DNA from: Propionibacterium sp.
GTDB lineage: Bacteria > Actinomycetota > Actinomycetes > Propionibacteriales > Propionibacteriaceae
DNA: 37,879 bases
NCBI GenBank assembly: GCA_012839035.1
Contig: DUOB01000043.1
Span: 1 to 37,879, forward strand
Direction of reading: 5' to 3'
The position numbers and the translations under genes were made by a program. Each line of letters starts with the position of its first letter. Position 1 is the first letter of the stretch. The notes below the pieces were generated by a model that saw only the letters and a list, made by a program, of their open reading frames with translations, searched no databases and had not been told where the DNA came from. Positions 1-7,586 of the stretch are shown piece after piece.

Positions 1-89
1 CAGCGATTCATCGCTGGCGCGCTTTCGTGTCGCCCTGCGCAGCGGCGTTCACTTGGCTTTCGCCGTGTTCCGTCTGGCGCTCCGCTCAA

Positions 90-118
90 TTAATCAAGCG
101 AACTCCGACTGCTAGCCT
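90..118 (+). promoter_or_regulatory. weak candidate promoter for the tyrosine-kinase gene
   Basis: A possible -35 hexamer TTAATC (90-95) and -10 hexamer TAGCCT (113-118) are separated by 17 bases, about 100 bases before the start of the Wzz/tyrosine-kinase gene. Each hexamer matches the consensus at only three of six positions, so this is tentative. The rest of 1-218 shows no coding potential I can support. Confidence 0.22.
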
Positions 119-218
119 AACGGGCAGTTAAATCGCAAAACTGCTTGATGTTAGCAGCACCACTGCTGCACAGCAGGACTTTCCAAAACTCTCGTTCAAC
201 CCTGAGGAGCCGAACTCT

Positions 219-1877
219 ATGAAGACCGCGGACTACGTGCGCATCCTGCGCAGGTCTTGGGTGTGGCTGGTCATCGGGACGCTGCTCGGCGTGGGCGCCG
301 CCGGCCTGATCACTTCCAGGATCACCCCGCTCTATGCGGCCACGAGCGGCGCAGTGGTGTCGATCGACCGAGGCGGCACCCTCAATGAGCTGACTCAGGG
401 CAACACCTTCACCGAGCGGCGCGTGGCCACTTATGCTCGCTTGGCAGTTCAGCCCATGGTGACCCAGCCCGTCATCGAGGATTTCGGGCTCAACCTCACG
501 CCGGGCCAGTTCGAGTCGAAGCTCAAGGTGACGGTCCCGGTCGACACCAGCATGATCGAGATCACCGTTCAGGACCCGTCGCCCGCCCAAGCCTCCAGCT
601 TGGCGAATGCGATGCTCGCCAGTCTGCGCGAGACCGTTGACGACATCGAGACCCCGACGGTGGTCGGCACCGCACCCGGTTCTGACGAACTGGCCAGCAC
701 CCCGATCAAGATCACCCAGGTGCGCTTCGCTGAAGTGCCCGCCAATCCGGTGAGCCCGAATACCCCGCTGTTCATCATCATCGGTTTGGTGCTCGGACTC
801 GGGCTGAGCGCACTGGCAGCCATCCTGCGGGATCTTCTTGACACTCGACTCGGTGGCGTTGAGGAACTCGAAACCTTGACCCCGGCGCCGATTGTGGGCC
901 TGATTCCTCGGCTCCCGAAGGGCCGAGCGGCGGATCTGACCCCCGGCCCTGCCGGCAACACGTTCGATGAATCGTTCCGCATTCTGCGGACCAACCTCCA
1001 GTTCCTCGACATGGGCACCCCCACGTCGTTCCTCATCACCTCCCCGCGTGGCGGCGAAGGCAAGACGACTCTCACGTCCCACTTGGCCCTGGCACTCGCT
1101 GCGACCGGCGCGAGCGTGCTTGTCGTGGACGCCCACCTTCGTCATCCGGAGCTTCATGAGCACTTCGGTGTTGATGGGTCCGTGGGCCTCACCGACATTC
1201 TGATCGGCAGGGCTGACTTCGATTCCGTGGTGCAGCACTGGGATCAGTCACCGCTGATCCATGTGTTGAGCGCCGGGAATGTCCCGCCCAACCCGAGTGA
1301 GTTGCTGGGCTCCCAGCGGATGAAGAATCTGGCCACGTTCCTCGGCAACAGCCACTATGACTTCGTCCTCTATGACACGGCTCCGGTCCTCGGTGTCCCG
1401 GACGCCACGATTCTTTCCCGCCTCGTCAGTGGGGTGTTGCTGGTGACCTCGGTCGAACACTCGAAGCGCGACGATGTCCGGTCGGCTGTTCATGCCGTCG
1501 AGAAGACCCAGGGCCGTCTCGCCGGCGTCATCGGGAACCGTCTCCGCCTGCGCCGCGGTGTCTCCCGCCGAGGTGGGAGCCAGCGGGCGTCTGCGCCCGA
1601 GCAGATGCTGGGCCACCAGCAGGTTCCGGAGCAGAACCAGACGGTGCTGACCCCTCGACGAGCTGCGAACACCCAGCGCAACGACGAGGGCCAATCGGCC
1701 GCCGACACGCACGTCCTCCCCCGCGTTGAGGCACAGCCCGGTGACTATGGCTACCACCAGCCAAGCCACACTGATCACGGCCACAACAACTATGACCACG
1801 GCCACCAGGCCACGGGCACGGATGGGCAGGTCGCTCCCAGCTATTGGCAAAACCAAGGCAGCTATCGCCAACACTGA
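219..1877 (+). CDS. Wzz-domain / bacterial tyrosine kinase fusion (polysaccharide export regulator)
   Basis: This 552-residue membrane protein is a single-chain BY-kinase, which controls length and export of capsular or exopolysaccharide by autophosphorylating a tyrosine-rich tail. A membrane segment at about 16-34 and a second at about 184-205 bracket the extracytoplasmic Wzz-type domain. The cytoplasmic kinase has a Walker A motif (GGEGKTT, about 277-283), a Walker A' strand (VLVVDAHLRHP, where a second Asp is more usual than His) and Walker B (FVLYDTAPV, about 381-389). The last 50 residues are rich in Tyr, His, Gly and Gln, as expected of the phospho-acceptor tail. The ATG at 219 has GAGGAG at 204-209. 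The gene probably belongs to a polysaccharide cluster beyond the left edge. Domain assignment is firm; the polymer handled is unknown. Confidence 0.9.
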   Translation: MKTADYVRILRRSWVWLVIGTLLGVGAAGLITSRITPLYAATSGAVVSIDRGGTLNELTQGNTFTERRVATYARLAVQPMVTQPVIEDFGLNLTPGQFESKLKVTVPVDTSMIEITVQDPSPAQASSLANAMLASLRETVDDIETPTVVGTAPGSDELASTPIKITQVRFAEVPANPVSPNTPLFIIIGLVLGLGLSALAAILRDLLDTRLGGVEELETLTPAPIVGLIPRLPKGRAADLTPGPAGNTFDESFRILRTNLQFLDMGTPTSFLITSPRGGEGKTTLTSHLALALAATGASVLVVDAHLRHPELHEHFGVDGSVGLTDILIGRADFDSVVQHWDQSPLIHVLSAGNVPPNPSELLGSQRMKNLATFLGNSHYDFVLYDTAPVLGVPDATILSRLVSGVLLVTSVEHSKRDDVRSAVHAVEKTQGRLAGVIGNRLRLRRGVSRRGGSQRASAPEQMLGHQQVPEQNQTVLTPRRAANTQRNDEGQSAADTHVLPRVEAQPGDYGYHQPSHTDHGHNNYDHGHQATGTDGQVAPSYWQNQGSYRQH

Positions 1878-1892
1878 GCCCGCACAGGCAAT

Positions 1893-1937
1893 GCCGTGAT
1901 GCTGATCCCCAAGCAGGGGTCGGCATCACGGCTTTTT
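1893..1937 (+). terminator. intrinsic terminator after the tyrosine-kinase gene
   Basis: A long stem has GCCGTGATGC (1893-1902) pairing with GCATCACGGC (1923-1932), continues through CCCC/GGGG around a five-base loop, and is followed by TTTTT at 1933-1937. It begins 15 bases after the stop codon and lies between two convergent genes. It is a strong terminator for the plus strand; there is no T-run for the minus strand. Confidence 0.9.
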
Positions 1938-1951
1938 GCGTACGCGGCCGG

Positions 1952-3553
1952 TCAGGCGAGCGAGATCAGCTCCGCATAGTCGTCGCTCCACAGATCCTCG
2001 TCCCCGTCGGGCAGGATCAGCACCCGGTCAGGATCGAGCGCCTCGGCGGCCCCGTCGTCGTGGGTGACCAACACGACCGCGCCGGCGTACGTCCGAATCG
2101 CCTCCAGCACCTCCGCCCGCGAGGCCGGATCGAGGTTGTTGGTCGGCTCGTCCAGCAGGAGCACGTTGGCGCCGGACACGACGAGCATGGCCAGCGACAG
2201 GCGCGTCTTCTCGCCACCGGAGAGCACCCGGGCGGGCTTGTCGACGTCGTCACCGGTGAACAGGAACGAGCCGAGAATTTTGCGCACGTCGGTGTCGTTG
2301 AGGTTCGGCGACGCGGAGACCATGTTCTCCAGGACGGTCCGGTCGGTATCGATCGTGTCGTGCTCCTGCGCGAAATATCCGATCCGCAAGCCGTGGCCGG
2401 CGATCACCTCGCCCGTGTCCGGCTGTTCGACCCCCGCCAGAATCCGCAGCAGCGTGGTCTTGCCGGCGCCGTTGAGCCCGATCACGATCACCTTGGAGCC
2501 CTTGTCGATCGCGAGATCGACCGCCGTGAACACCTCCAGTGAGCCATAGGATTTCGAGAGATCCGCGGCCGTCAGGGGGGTCTTGCCGCAGGCGTACGGT
2601 TCCGGGAACCGGATCCGCGCCACCCGGTCCTGAGCGCGCTCCCCCTCGACCCCGGCCAGCAGCCTCTCGGCTCGGCGGGCCATGTTGTGCGCGGCGGCCG
2701 CCTTGGTCGCCTTCGCGCCCATCCTGGCGGCCTGGGTGAGGAGCTGTTCGGCCTTGCGCTCGGCGTTCACACGTTCGCGCTTGCGACGCTTCTCGTCGGT
2801 CTCACGCTGTTGGAGATAGCGTTTCCAGCCCATCGAATAGACGTCCAGCTCCGCGCGGTTGGCGTCGAGATGGAAGACCTTGTTGACGGTCTCCTCGAGC
2901 AGGCCGGTGTCGTGGGAGATCATCACCACCGCGCCGGGATAGGTCTGCAGGAACCCGCGCAGCCAGACGATCGAGTCCGCGTCGAGGTGGTTGGTGGGTT
3001 CGTCGAGGAGCAGGGAGTCCGCGTCGGAGAACAGGATGCGCGCAAGCTCGACCCGGCGGCGCTGCCCTCCGGAGAGCGTGTGCAGGGGCTGACCGAGCAC
3101 CCGGTCCGGGAGGCCCAGGTTGGCGGCGATCCGGGCGGCTTCGGACTCCGCGGCATAACCGCCGGCGGCGATGAGCTCGGCCTCGGCCCGCGCGTACGAC
3201 GCCATCGCCCTGTCGTGCGTCTCCGCGTCTGCCATCTGCGCGGAATAGGTCTCCAACCGTCGCAGGATCCCGTCGAGCCCGCGGGCCGACAGGATACGGT
3301 CGCGCGCGAGTTGGTCGAGGTCGCCCGTCCTGGTGTCCTGCGGGAGATAGCCGATCTTTCCGGTACGCGTCACGTGCCCGCCGGCCGGCTGCCCTTCCCC
3401 CGCAAGAATGCGCGTCATCGTGGTCTTGCCCGCACCGTTGCGACCGACGAGACCAACTTTGTCGCCGGGAGAAACCTGGAACGACACCGGGGACAGCAAC
3501 AGCCGCGCTCCCGCGCGTACTTCCAGCTCACGGACACTCAACACTCGGCCCAT
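1952..3553 (-). CDS. ABC-F family ATPase (ribosome-associated)
   Basis: A soluble protein of 533 residues with two ABC domains and no membrane segments, the layout of ABC-F proteins, which act on the ribosome in translation control or antibiotic protection rather than in transport. Domain 1 has Walker A GRNGAGKTT, signature LSGGQRRR and Walker B LLLDEPTNHLD; domain 2 has GLNGAGKTT, LSGGEKTR and LLLDEPTNNLD. Both domains look catalytically intact. A basic, Lys/Arg-rich linker (about 240-310) joins them, as in this family. The ATG at 3553 is chosen because the ABC fold begins right after it (RVLSVRELEV); the frame stays open for 62 codons upstream but with no family-like sequence. Which ABC-F subgroup it belongs to cannot be told by eye. 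Confidence 0.9.
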   Translation of the reverse strand: MGRVLSVRELEVRAGARLLLSPVSFQVSPGDKVGLVGRNGAGKTTMTRILAGEGQPAGGHVTRTGKIGYLPQDTRTGDLDQLARDRILSARGLDGILRRLETYSAQMADAETHDRAMASYARAEAELIAAGGYAAESEAARIAANLGLPDRVLGQPLHTLSGGQRRRVELARILFSDADSLLLDEPTNHLDADSIVWLRGFLQTYPGAVVMISHDTGLLEETVNKVFHLDANRAELDVYSMGWKRYLQQRETDEKRRKRERVNAERKAEQLLTQAARMGAKATKAAAAHNMARRAERLLAGVEGERAQDRVARIRFPEPYACGKTPLTAADLSKSYGSLEVFTAVDLAIDKGSKVIVIGLNGAGKTTLLRILAGVEQPDTGEVIAGHGLRIGYFAQEHDTIDTDRTVLENMVSASPNLNDTDVRKILGSFLFTGDDVDKPARVLSGGEKTRLSLAMLVVSGANVLLLDEPTNNLDPASRAEVLEAIRTYAGAVVLVTHDDGAAEALDPDRVLILPDGDEDLWSDDYAELISLA

Positions 3554-3695
3554 GTTCCCGCACGCCTCGGGCACCGCAAAATCCTGATCCGTACGCTGCC
3601 CTGATCTCGTGCGCCCGGGAGGTGCTGTGATCACGACACCCAAGGGGCTCACGAGTCGTCGGGACTCCACCGGGCCCGACACACGGAGGCCGAGG

Positions 3696-4622
3696 TCACC
3701 TGGCTGAGTCCTGCTCCGCCGGCCCGTCGGCCGGGGCATCCGTCACTGCCTCGGGCGAGCGGACGACCTCCCGGACCGCCCGCGCCAGCCGCACGAGGGT
3801 CCACAGCAAGCCGACGGTGAGCACGACGATGGCGATCCTGGTCGCCCACCGCCACGCGGCTGTGCCGGGCGCGGCAGGCACCGCGCGGGCCTCGGCGAGG
3901 TCCGCGCGCAACTGCTCGGTGTTGTCGCCGACCGACTCCGCGGGGCTGGCCGGCAGCACCCGGCGGGCGTCGACGAGCAACCGGTGGGAGTTCACCGGGA
4001 TCGGTGTGCAGGTCAACAGGGTCAGCGTGTCCTGGCCGTCGACTGCGGCGAGCTTTTCCCACTCGGTGGGCAGGATGACCTCGGAGTCATAGACCTCATA
4101 GACCAACAGCGCGCCTTGCGCGACGACATAGATGCGGTCGCCCGGCTGCAGCCGGTCGATGAACAGGAGGTAGTGGTTGGAATAGCCTCCGTTGTGGCCG
4201 GCGATGACGCTGCGGGAGCCGATGCCGCCGACCGGCAGGCTTGTCCCGTCGACCTGGGCCACCCCCCGGCTCAGATGTTCGTTGGTCGCGCCGAGATAGA
4301 GGGGCAGGTTGACGTCAATGCTCGGGATCACCAGATAGCCGTAGACGTCGCTGAGTGGCTTCACATCGCTCGGGCCGAAGTCGACCTCGGTGTCGAACGG
4401 GTCGCGGGTCCCCTCCCCCGTCTGTTCGAAGGACTCGTTGAACTCCTCGGCCTGACGGCGTTCCGCAGCCAGGTCGGCGGGGTCGGCGCGTTCGAGGTCG
4501 TTCAGATAGGCCTGCAGGCGGCGTTGCCCGCTCAACGCCTGGTATTCGTGGGCGCTCAGCGGGACCAGGCAGAACAGCAGTCCGGCGATGATGAGCAGGA
4601 GGCCGACGATCCTACGCGCCAC
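3696..4622 (-). CDS. class C (pilin-polymerising type) sortase, divergent
   Basis: A membrane-anchored cysteine transpeptidase of 308 residues. It has an N-terminal membrane segment (about 5-22), a lid motif DPF near residue 75 as in class C sortases, a catalytic His in AGHNGG (about 140), Cys in LLTCTP (about 203), Arg in NSHRLLV (about 213) and a C-terminal membrane segment. It is the last gene of the pilus operon and its start overlaps the end of the preceding sortase gene by 11 bases. It differs from its two neighbours around the catalytic His (GHNGG instead of AHRGLP) and has a longer cytoplasmic tail, so it may serve another substrate or step, for example joining the second pilin or attaching the fibre to the wall. 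That role is inference. Confidence 0.88.
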   Translation of the reverse strand: MARRIVGLLLIIAGLLFCLVPLSAHEYQALSGQRRLQAYLNDLERADPADLAAERRQAEEFNESFEQTGEGTRDPFDTEVDFGPSDVKPLSDVYGYLVIPSIDVNLPLYLGATNEHLSRGVAQVDGTSLPVGGIGSRSVIAGHNGGYSNHYLLFIDRLQPGDRIYVVAQGALLVYEVYDSEVILPTEWEKLAAVDGQDTLTLLTCTPIPVNSHRLLVDARRVLPASPAESVGDNTEQLRADLAEARAVPAAPGTAAWRWATRIAIVVLTVGLLWTLVRLARAVREVVRSPEAVTDAPADGPAEQDSAR

Positions 4623-5496
4623 GGCGAGGGGCTTTCTCCGCCCGACGTTTCTTTGCCACAGCGACGATTCTGACCCCCAATGCGCCCATCAGCAAGGCGG
4701 CGAGTGCGGCCGGCAGAACGACGTCCCAGGGGACGACGGCGCCGGCGTCGGGCAGGGGGCCCTCGGGCATCGGGATCCTGATCCCCCGCACGAGCAGGCG
4801 GTGGGAGTTGATCATGTAGGGCGTGCAGGTGAGCAGGGTCATGTAGTCCTGCCCCGGCTGCACCAGCACGGGATCGAAGTCGTGGGGTTCCACGGTGAGG
4901 ATCTGATCGACCTGATAGGCGAGGACTCCGCCCGCGTTGTGCATATAGAACGTGTCACCGATCTCCATCTTGTCGAGGTCGGTGAACAGTCGGGCGGTCG
5001 GCAGGCCACGGTGTGCGGTGACGACGGAATGGGTGTCGATGCCCCCGACCGGCAGGCTGGTTCCTTCGAGGTGGCCGGCGCCCTTGTTGAGGACGGTGTC
5101 GTTGGTGCCGGCGTACACGGGAATGTCCTGGCCGATCCGCGGCACCTCGACGTGCCCGAGGAGTTCGTTGACCTCCAGCATGCGCGCATATTCCGCGCGC
5201 CCCTCCTGCTCCCGGGGGCTGTAGGGGTCGGTGAGCCGCCCGGGATCGAGAGTGTCGTTGTACGCCCGCGCGAGCTCCATGCGCCGGGCGATCTCGGCCT
5301 CGTCCAGTGCCTCCCTGGCGGTGTCGAAGTCGGTGACCGTCTGCCGGATGTCGTTGGAGTAGTACCACTGCGAAACGAACGGATACATCAGCACCGCGAA
5401 CCCGACCACGAAGATCACGATGCCGACCCAGTGCTTCCGCGGGCTGAAGCGCGGGATCGCACGTCGGGCCGTGGTGTCAGCTCGGCGCATCTGCAT
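4612..5496 (-). CDS. class C sortase (pilus polymerisation)
   Basis: A 294-residue class C sortase that would cut pilin sorting signals and link them to a pilin lysine outside the membrane. Visible are an N-terminal membrane segment (VGIVIFVVGFAVLMYPF), a lid motif DPY (about 87-89), catalytic His in TAHRGLP, Cys in LLTCTPYM and Arg in NSHRLLVRG, then a C-terminal membrane segment. It is closely similar to the gene just upstream, with the shared stretch EYARMLE and the same motif spacing, so the two look like products of duplication. The start lies inside the end of the upstream sortase gene (20-base overlap), which implies translational coupling. Confidence 0.92.
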   Translation of the reverse strand: MQMRRADTTARRAIPRFSPRKHWVGIVIFVVGFAVLMYPFVSQWYYSNDIRQTVTDFDTAREALDEAEIARRMELARAYNDTLDPGRLTDPYSPREQEGRAEYARMLEVNELLGHVEVPRIGQDIPVYAGTNDTVLNKGAGHLEGTSLPVGGIDTHSVVTAHRGLPTARLFTDLDKMEIGDTFYMHNAGGVLAYQVDQILTVEPHDFDPVLVQPGQDYMTLLTCTPYMINSHRLLVRGIRIPMPEGPLPDAGAVVPWDVVLPAALAALLMGALGVRIVAVAKKRRAEKAPRRGA

Positions 5497-6430
5497 CCTC
5501 CTGCGGTGTCTCCGCGTCTCCCGTCACGTCCCGCGTCCTGCTTCGCTCCCCCGACAATGCCTCGACCCGGGCCGCGAGCCGGCGTCGCTGGCGGGCGTTG
5601 CGGATGAGCAGGATGATCGCAATCACCAGCAATCCGGCTGCGATGAAGAACGCCAAGCGGAAATAGTACGCTGCCTCGTTCGCCGCCATCTGCGGCTCCT
5701 CGACGGCCGCCACGTAGTCGATGCGGTGTCCCCGGACGATGAGGCGGTGGGAGTTGATCATGTAGGGCGTGCAGGTGAGCAGGGTCGCATAGTCGTGCCC
5801 GGGGGCGACGAGCAGATCGCTGAAGTCGTTGGGCTCGATGACTTTGACCTGGTCGACCTGATAGGCGAGCGTGCCCCCGACGTTGTCGATATAGAACTTG
5901 TCGCCGACGACCAGTTGGTCGAGTTCGGTGAACAGGCGCGCCGTCGGCAGGCCGCGATGGGCCGTGAGCACGGTGTGCGTGTTGTTGCCGCCCACCGGCA
6001 GGCTGGTCCCCTCCATGTGTCCCACGCCCTTCTGCAGCACCACTTCGCTGGTGCCGGCATAGACGGGCAGGTTCAGGGCGAGTTTGGGGATGGTGACCCG
6101 GCCCATGAGCTCGTTGAGCTCGAGCATGCGCGCATATTCGGCGACGCCGGCCTGCTCTTCCTCGCCATAGGGGTCACTGAGGCGTCCGGCCTCGAGAGCG
6201 TCGTTGTACGCATGCGCGAGGCCGAGTCGCCGCTCGATCTCCTCCGGGCTGAGTTGGGACCGGGCATCGTCGAAGCCCGCGGTGACCTTCGCTGCCTCGT
6301 TCTCATAGTAGAGATGGGTGACCACCGGATAGGACAGGATCGCGAGCCCGACAATGAAGATGATGACAAAGGGCCACTTGCTCCGTTTGCCGGAGGTTTG
6401 CTGGGCGGCGCGCCGTGCCTTTCGACTCAT
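5477..6430 (-). CDS. class C sortase (pilus polymerisation)
   Basis: A 317-residue class C sortase, the first of three in the operon. It has an N-terminal membrane segment (FVIIFIVGLAILSYPVV), lid motif DPYGEE (about 86-91), catalytic His in TAHRGLP, Cys in LLTCTPYM and Arg in NSHRLIVRG, then a C-terminal membrane segment and a charged cytoplasmic tail. Its ATG overlaps the stop of the pilin gene in an ATGA arrangement, so it should be translated together with the pilin. By position and canonical motifs it is a good candidate for the main pilus polymerase. Confidence 0.92.
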   Translation of the reverse strand: MSRKARRAAQQTSGKRSKWPFVIIFIVGLAILSYPVVTHLYYENEAAKVTAGFDDARSQLSPEEIERRLGLAHAYNDALEAGRLSDPYGEEEQAGVAEYARMLELNELMGRVTIPKLALNLPVYAGTSEVVLQKGVGHMEGTSLPVGGNNTHTVLTAHRGLPTARLFTELDQLVVGDKFYIDNVGGTLAYQVDQVKVIEPNDFSDLLVAPGHDYATLLTCTPYMINSHRLIVRGHRIDYVAAVEEPQMAANEAAYYFRLAFFIAAGLLVIAIILLIRNARQRRRLAARVEALSGERSRTRDVTGDAETPQEDADAPS

Positions 6431-7494
6431 TTGGTGGCTGGCCGCCGCTGCCTGGACAGGTGCATTCCCATGCCGATGAGGATAGCGCCGGCTGTCAGCG
6501 ACAGGATCAGGCTCAGGTCACCGGTCTTGGGGATCGTCCCGGGCGGTTTGGGCAGGTTCACGATCTGCAGCACGACGCCGTCGTCATAGCTGGTGGCGTT
6601 GACCGTGAACTCGACCGGCGTGCTGAGCAACTGATAGCCCGCCGGTGCGGTGGCCTCGACCAGGTAGTAGGTGCCGTGCGGGACCCCGACCACCGAGAGA
6701 TTGCCGGAGTTGTCCGAGTGTGCGACCAGGCGTCGACCGTTCATTGTCACGGGCTCAAGCTCTCCGTTGTCGCCACGCTGCACGACGTTGAAGATGGCCC
6801 CGGCCAGCGGCTGACCGTCGCGGGAGATCTTCTGGAACCGTTCGCCACCGGTCGGTGTGGTTCCCGGGGTGGGCGGCTGGGGCACGACTCCCGGGACCGG
6901 CAGTCCGGGCGTACCCGGCTCAGGGGTGCCGGGCACAGGCTGGCCCGGTTCGGGCTTCCCGGGCTCGGGCTCGCCGGGCTCAGGCGTCCCGGGAGCACCC
7001 GGTTCCGGCGTTGCCGGAGTGCCCGGTTCCGGCGGCTCGGGCGTGAAGAACTGCTTCGGGTGCACGACGACGTCGCGGGTGACGGTGCCGTCCGCCTCGA
7101 TCTGCGGCACGTCGACGATCAGGGGCGCGATGATGCTGGTCGTGCTGGTGTCGTCGGCGTGGGTGGCGCGCACGTAATAGCGGCCGTCCGGCAGGTCGGT
7201 GAAGTGGCCGTTGCCGAGGTCGTCCACGGGTGACGAACGGAAGTTGTCGGGGTGTGCTGCGGCAAGGTCGTTGTCGGACATGCCTGCGAGCCTGGGCAGC
7301 AGGGTGGCTGCCGGGGTGGTGGTGTCGGTGAGTCGCCAGGCCTCGTACGCGTACGGGGCCCGGTGACCTTCACTGACGTGCAGGGTGAGCGTGTTGGTGC
7401 CCACGGCCTGCGCGAGAGAGGTGAAGAGGGTGGACAGGAACGCCACCAGCACAACAATCAGGCTGGCCCGCAAGGCTCCTCGGACTGTGTTCAT
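6427..7494 (-). CDS. LPXTG-type pilin subunit with proline-rich linker (accessory or basal pilin)
   Basis: A secreted, sortase-processed pilin of 355 residues. It shows a signal peptide (about 1-30, cut near AQA), an N-terminal domain ending in a pilin-like motif VVVHPKQ (Lys about 147), a Pro/Gly/Glu-rich linker (about 152-216), a SpaA/Cna-B type domain with an E-box (YYLVEATAPAGY, about 276-287), the sorting signal IPKTG (321-325), a membrane segment and a basic tail. The ATG at 7494 is preferred to the GTG at 7500 because AAGGAGGT at 7501-7508 then sits at a normal six-base distance. It follows the backbone pilin gene, separated by a strong hairpin. A proline-rich stretch is typical of wall-proximal pilins, but an accessory subunit is equally possible. 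Confidence 0.85.
   Translation of the reverse strand: MNTVRGALRASLIVVLVAFLSTLFTSLAQAVGTNTLTLHVSEGHRAPYAYEAWRLTDTTTPAATLLPRLAGMSDNDLAAAHPDNFRSSPVDDLGNGHFTDLPDGRYYVRATHADDTSTTSIIAPLIVDVPQIEADGTVTRDVVVHPKQFFTPEPPEPGTPATPEPGAPGTPEPGEPEPGKPEPGQPVPGTPEPGTPGLPVPGVVPQPPTPGTTPTGGERFQKISRDGQPLAGAIFNVVQRGDNGELEPVTMNGRRLVAHSDNSGNLSVVGVPHGTYYLVEATAPAGYQLLSTPVEFTVNATSYDDGVVLQIVNLPKPPGTIPKTGDLSLILSLTAGAILIGMGMHLSRQRRPATK
6847..7041 (-). repeat. degenerate PEPG-type repeats inside the pilin gene
   Basis: This stretch codes for about 65 residues made of short Pro-Glu-Pro-Gly, Pro-Gly-Thr-Pro and similar units, with GC-rich imperfect DNA repeats. It joins the two folded halves of the pilin and is probably an extended, flexible or wall-spanning segment. 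Such DNA can change length by slippage. Confidence 0.75.
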
Positions 7495-7534
7495 GTCCAC
7501 ACCTCCTTCGTTCGTGGGTTGATTAGGACTGGGT

Positions 7535-7568
7535 GCTCGGGAGGGCGGGGAGCTCCACCCTCCCGAGC
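7535..7568 (-). terminator. hairpin between the two pilin genes (possible attenuator)
   Basis: A perfect 11-bp stem, GCTCGGGAGGG (7535-7545) with CCCTCCCGAGC (7558-7568), encloses a 12-base loop. It lies 18 bases after the stop of the backbone pilin gene and ahead of the next pilin's ribosome-binding site. No T-run follows it, so it may be a partial terminator or an mRNA-stabilising structure that lets the cell make more backbone pilin than downstream proteins. The structure is seen; the function is inferred. Confidence 0.6.
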
Positions 7569-7586
7569 GGTGTTCTATCTAGTCAG

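Noticed and set aside
154..169. GCAGCA-CCAC-TGCTGC hairpin resembling one at 8985-8999 in the abnormal pilin 5' end
   Set aside because: Six-base simple palindromes of this sort arise by chance and the flanking sequences do not match, so I do not claim a shared recombination site.
117..1238. Long minus-strand reading frame opposite the tyrosine-kinase gene
   Set aside because: It is the antisense shadow of a high-GC gene with clear Walker motifs; its translation is Gly/Arg/Ala/Glu-rich without any family feature.
3658..3680. GTCGGG/CCCGAC stem after the last sortase gene as pilus operon terminator
   Set aside because: Only six pairs with an 11-base loop and no T-run.
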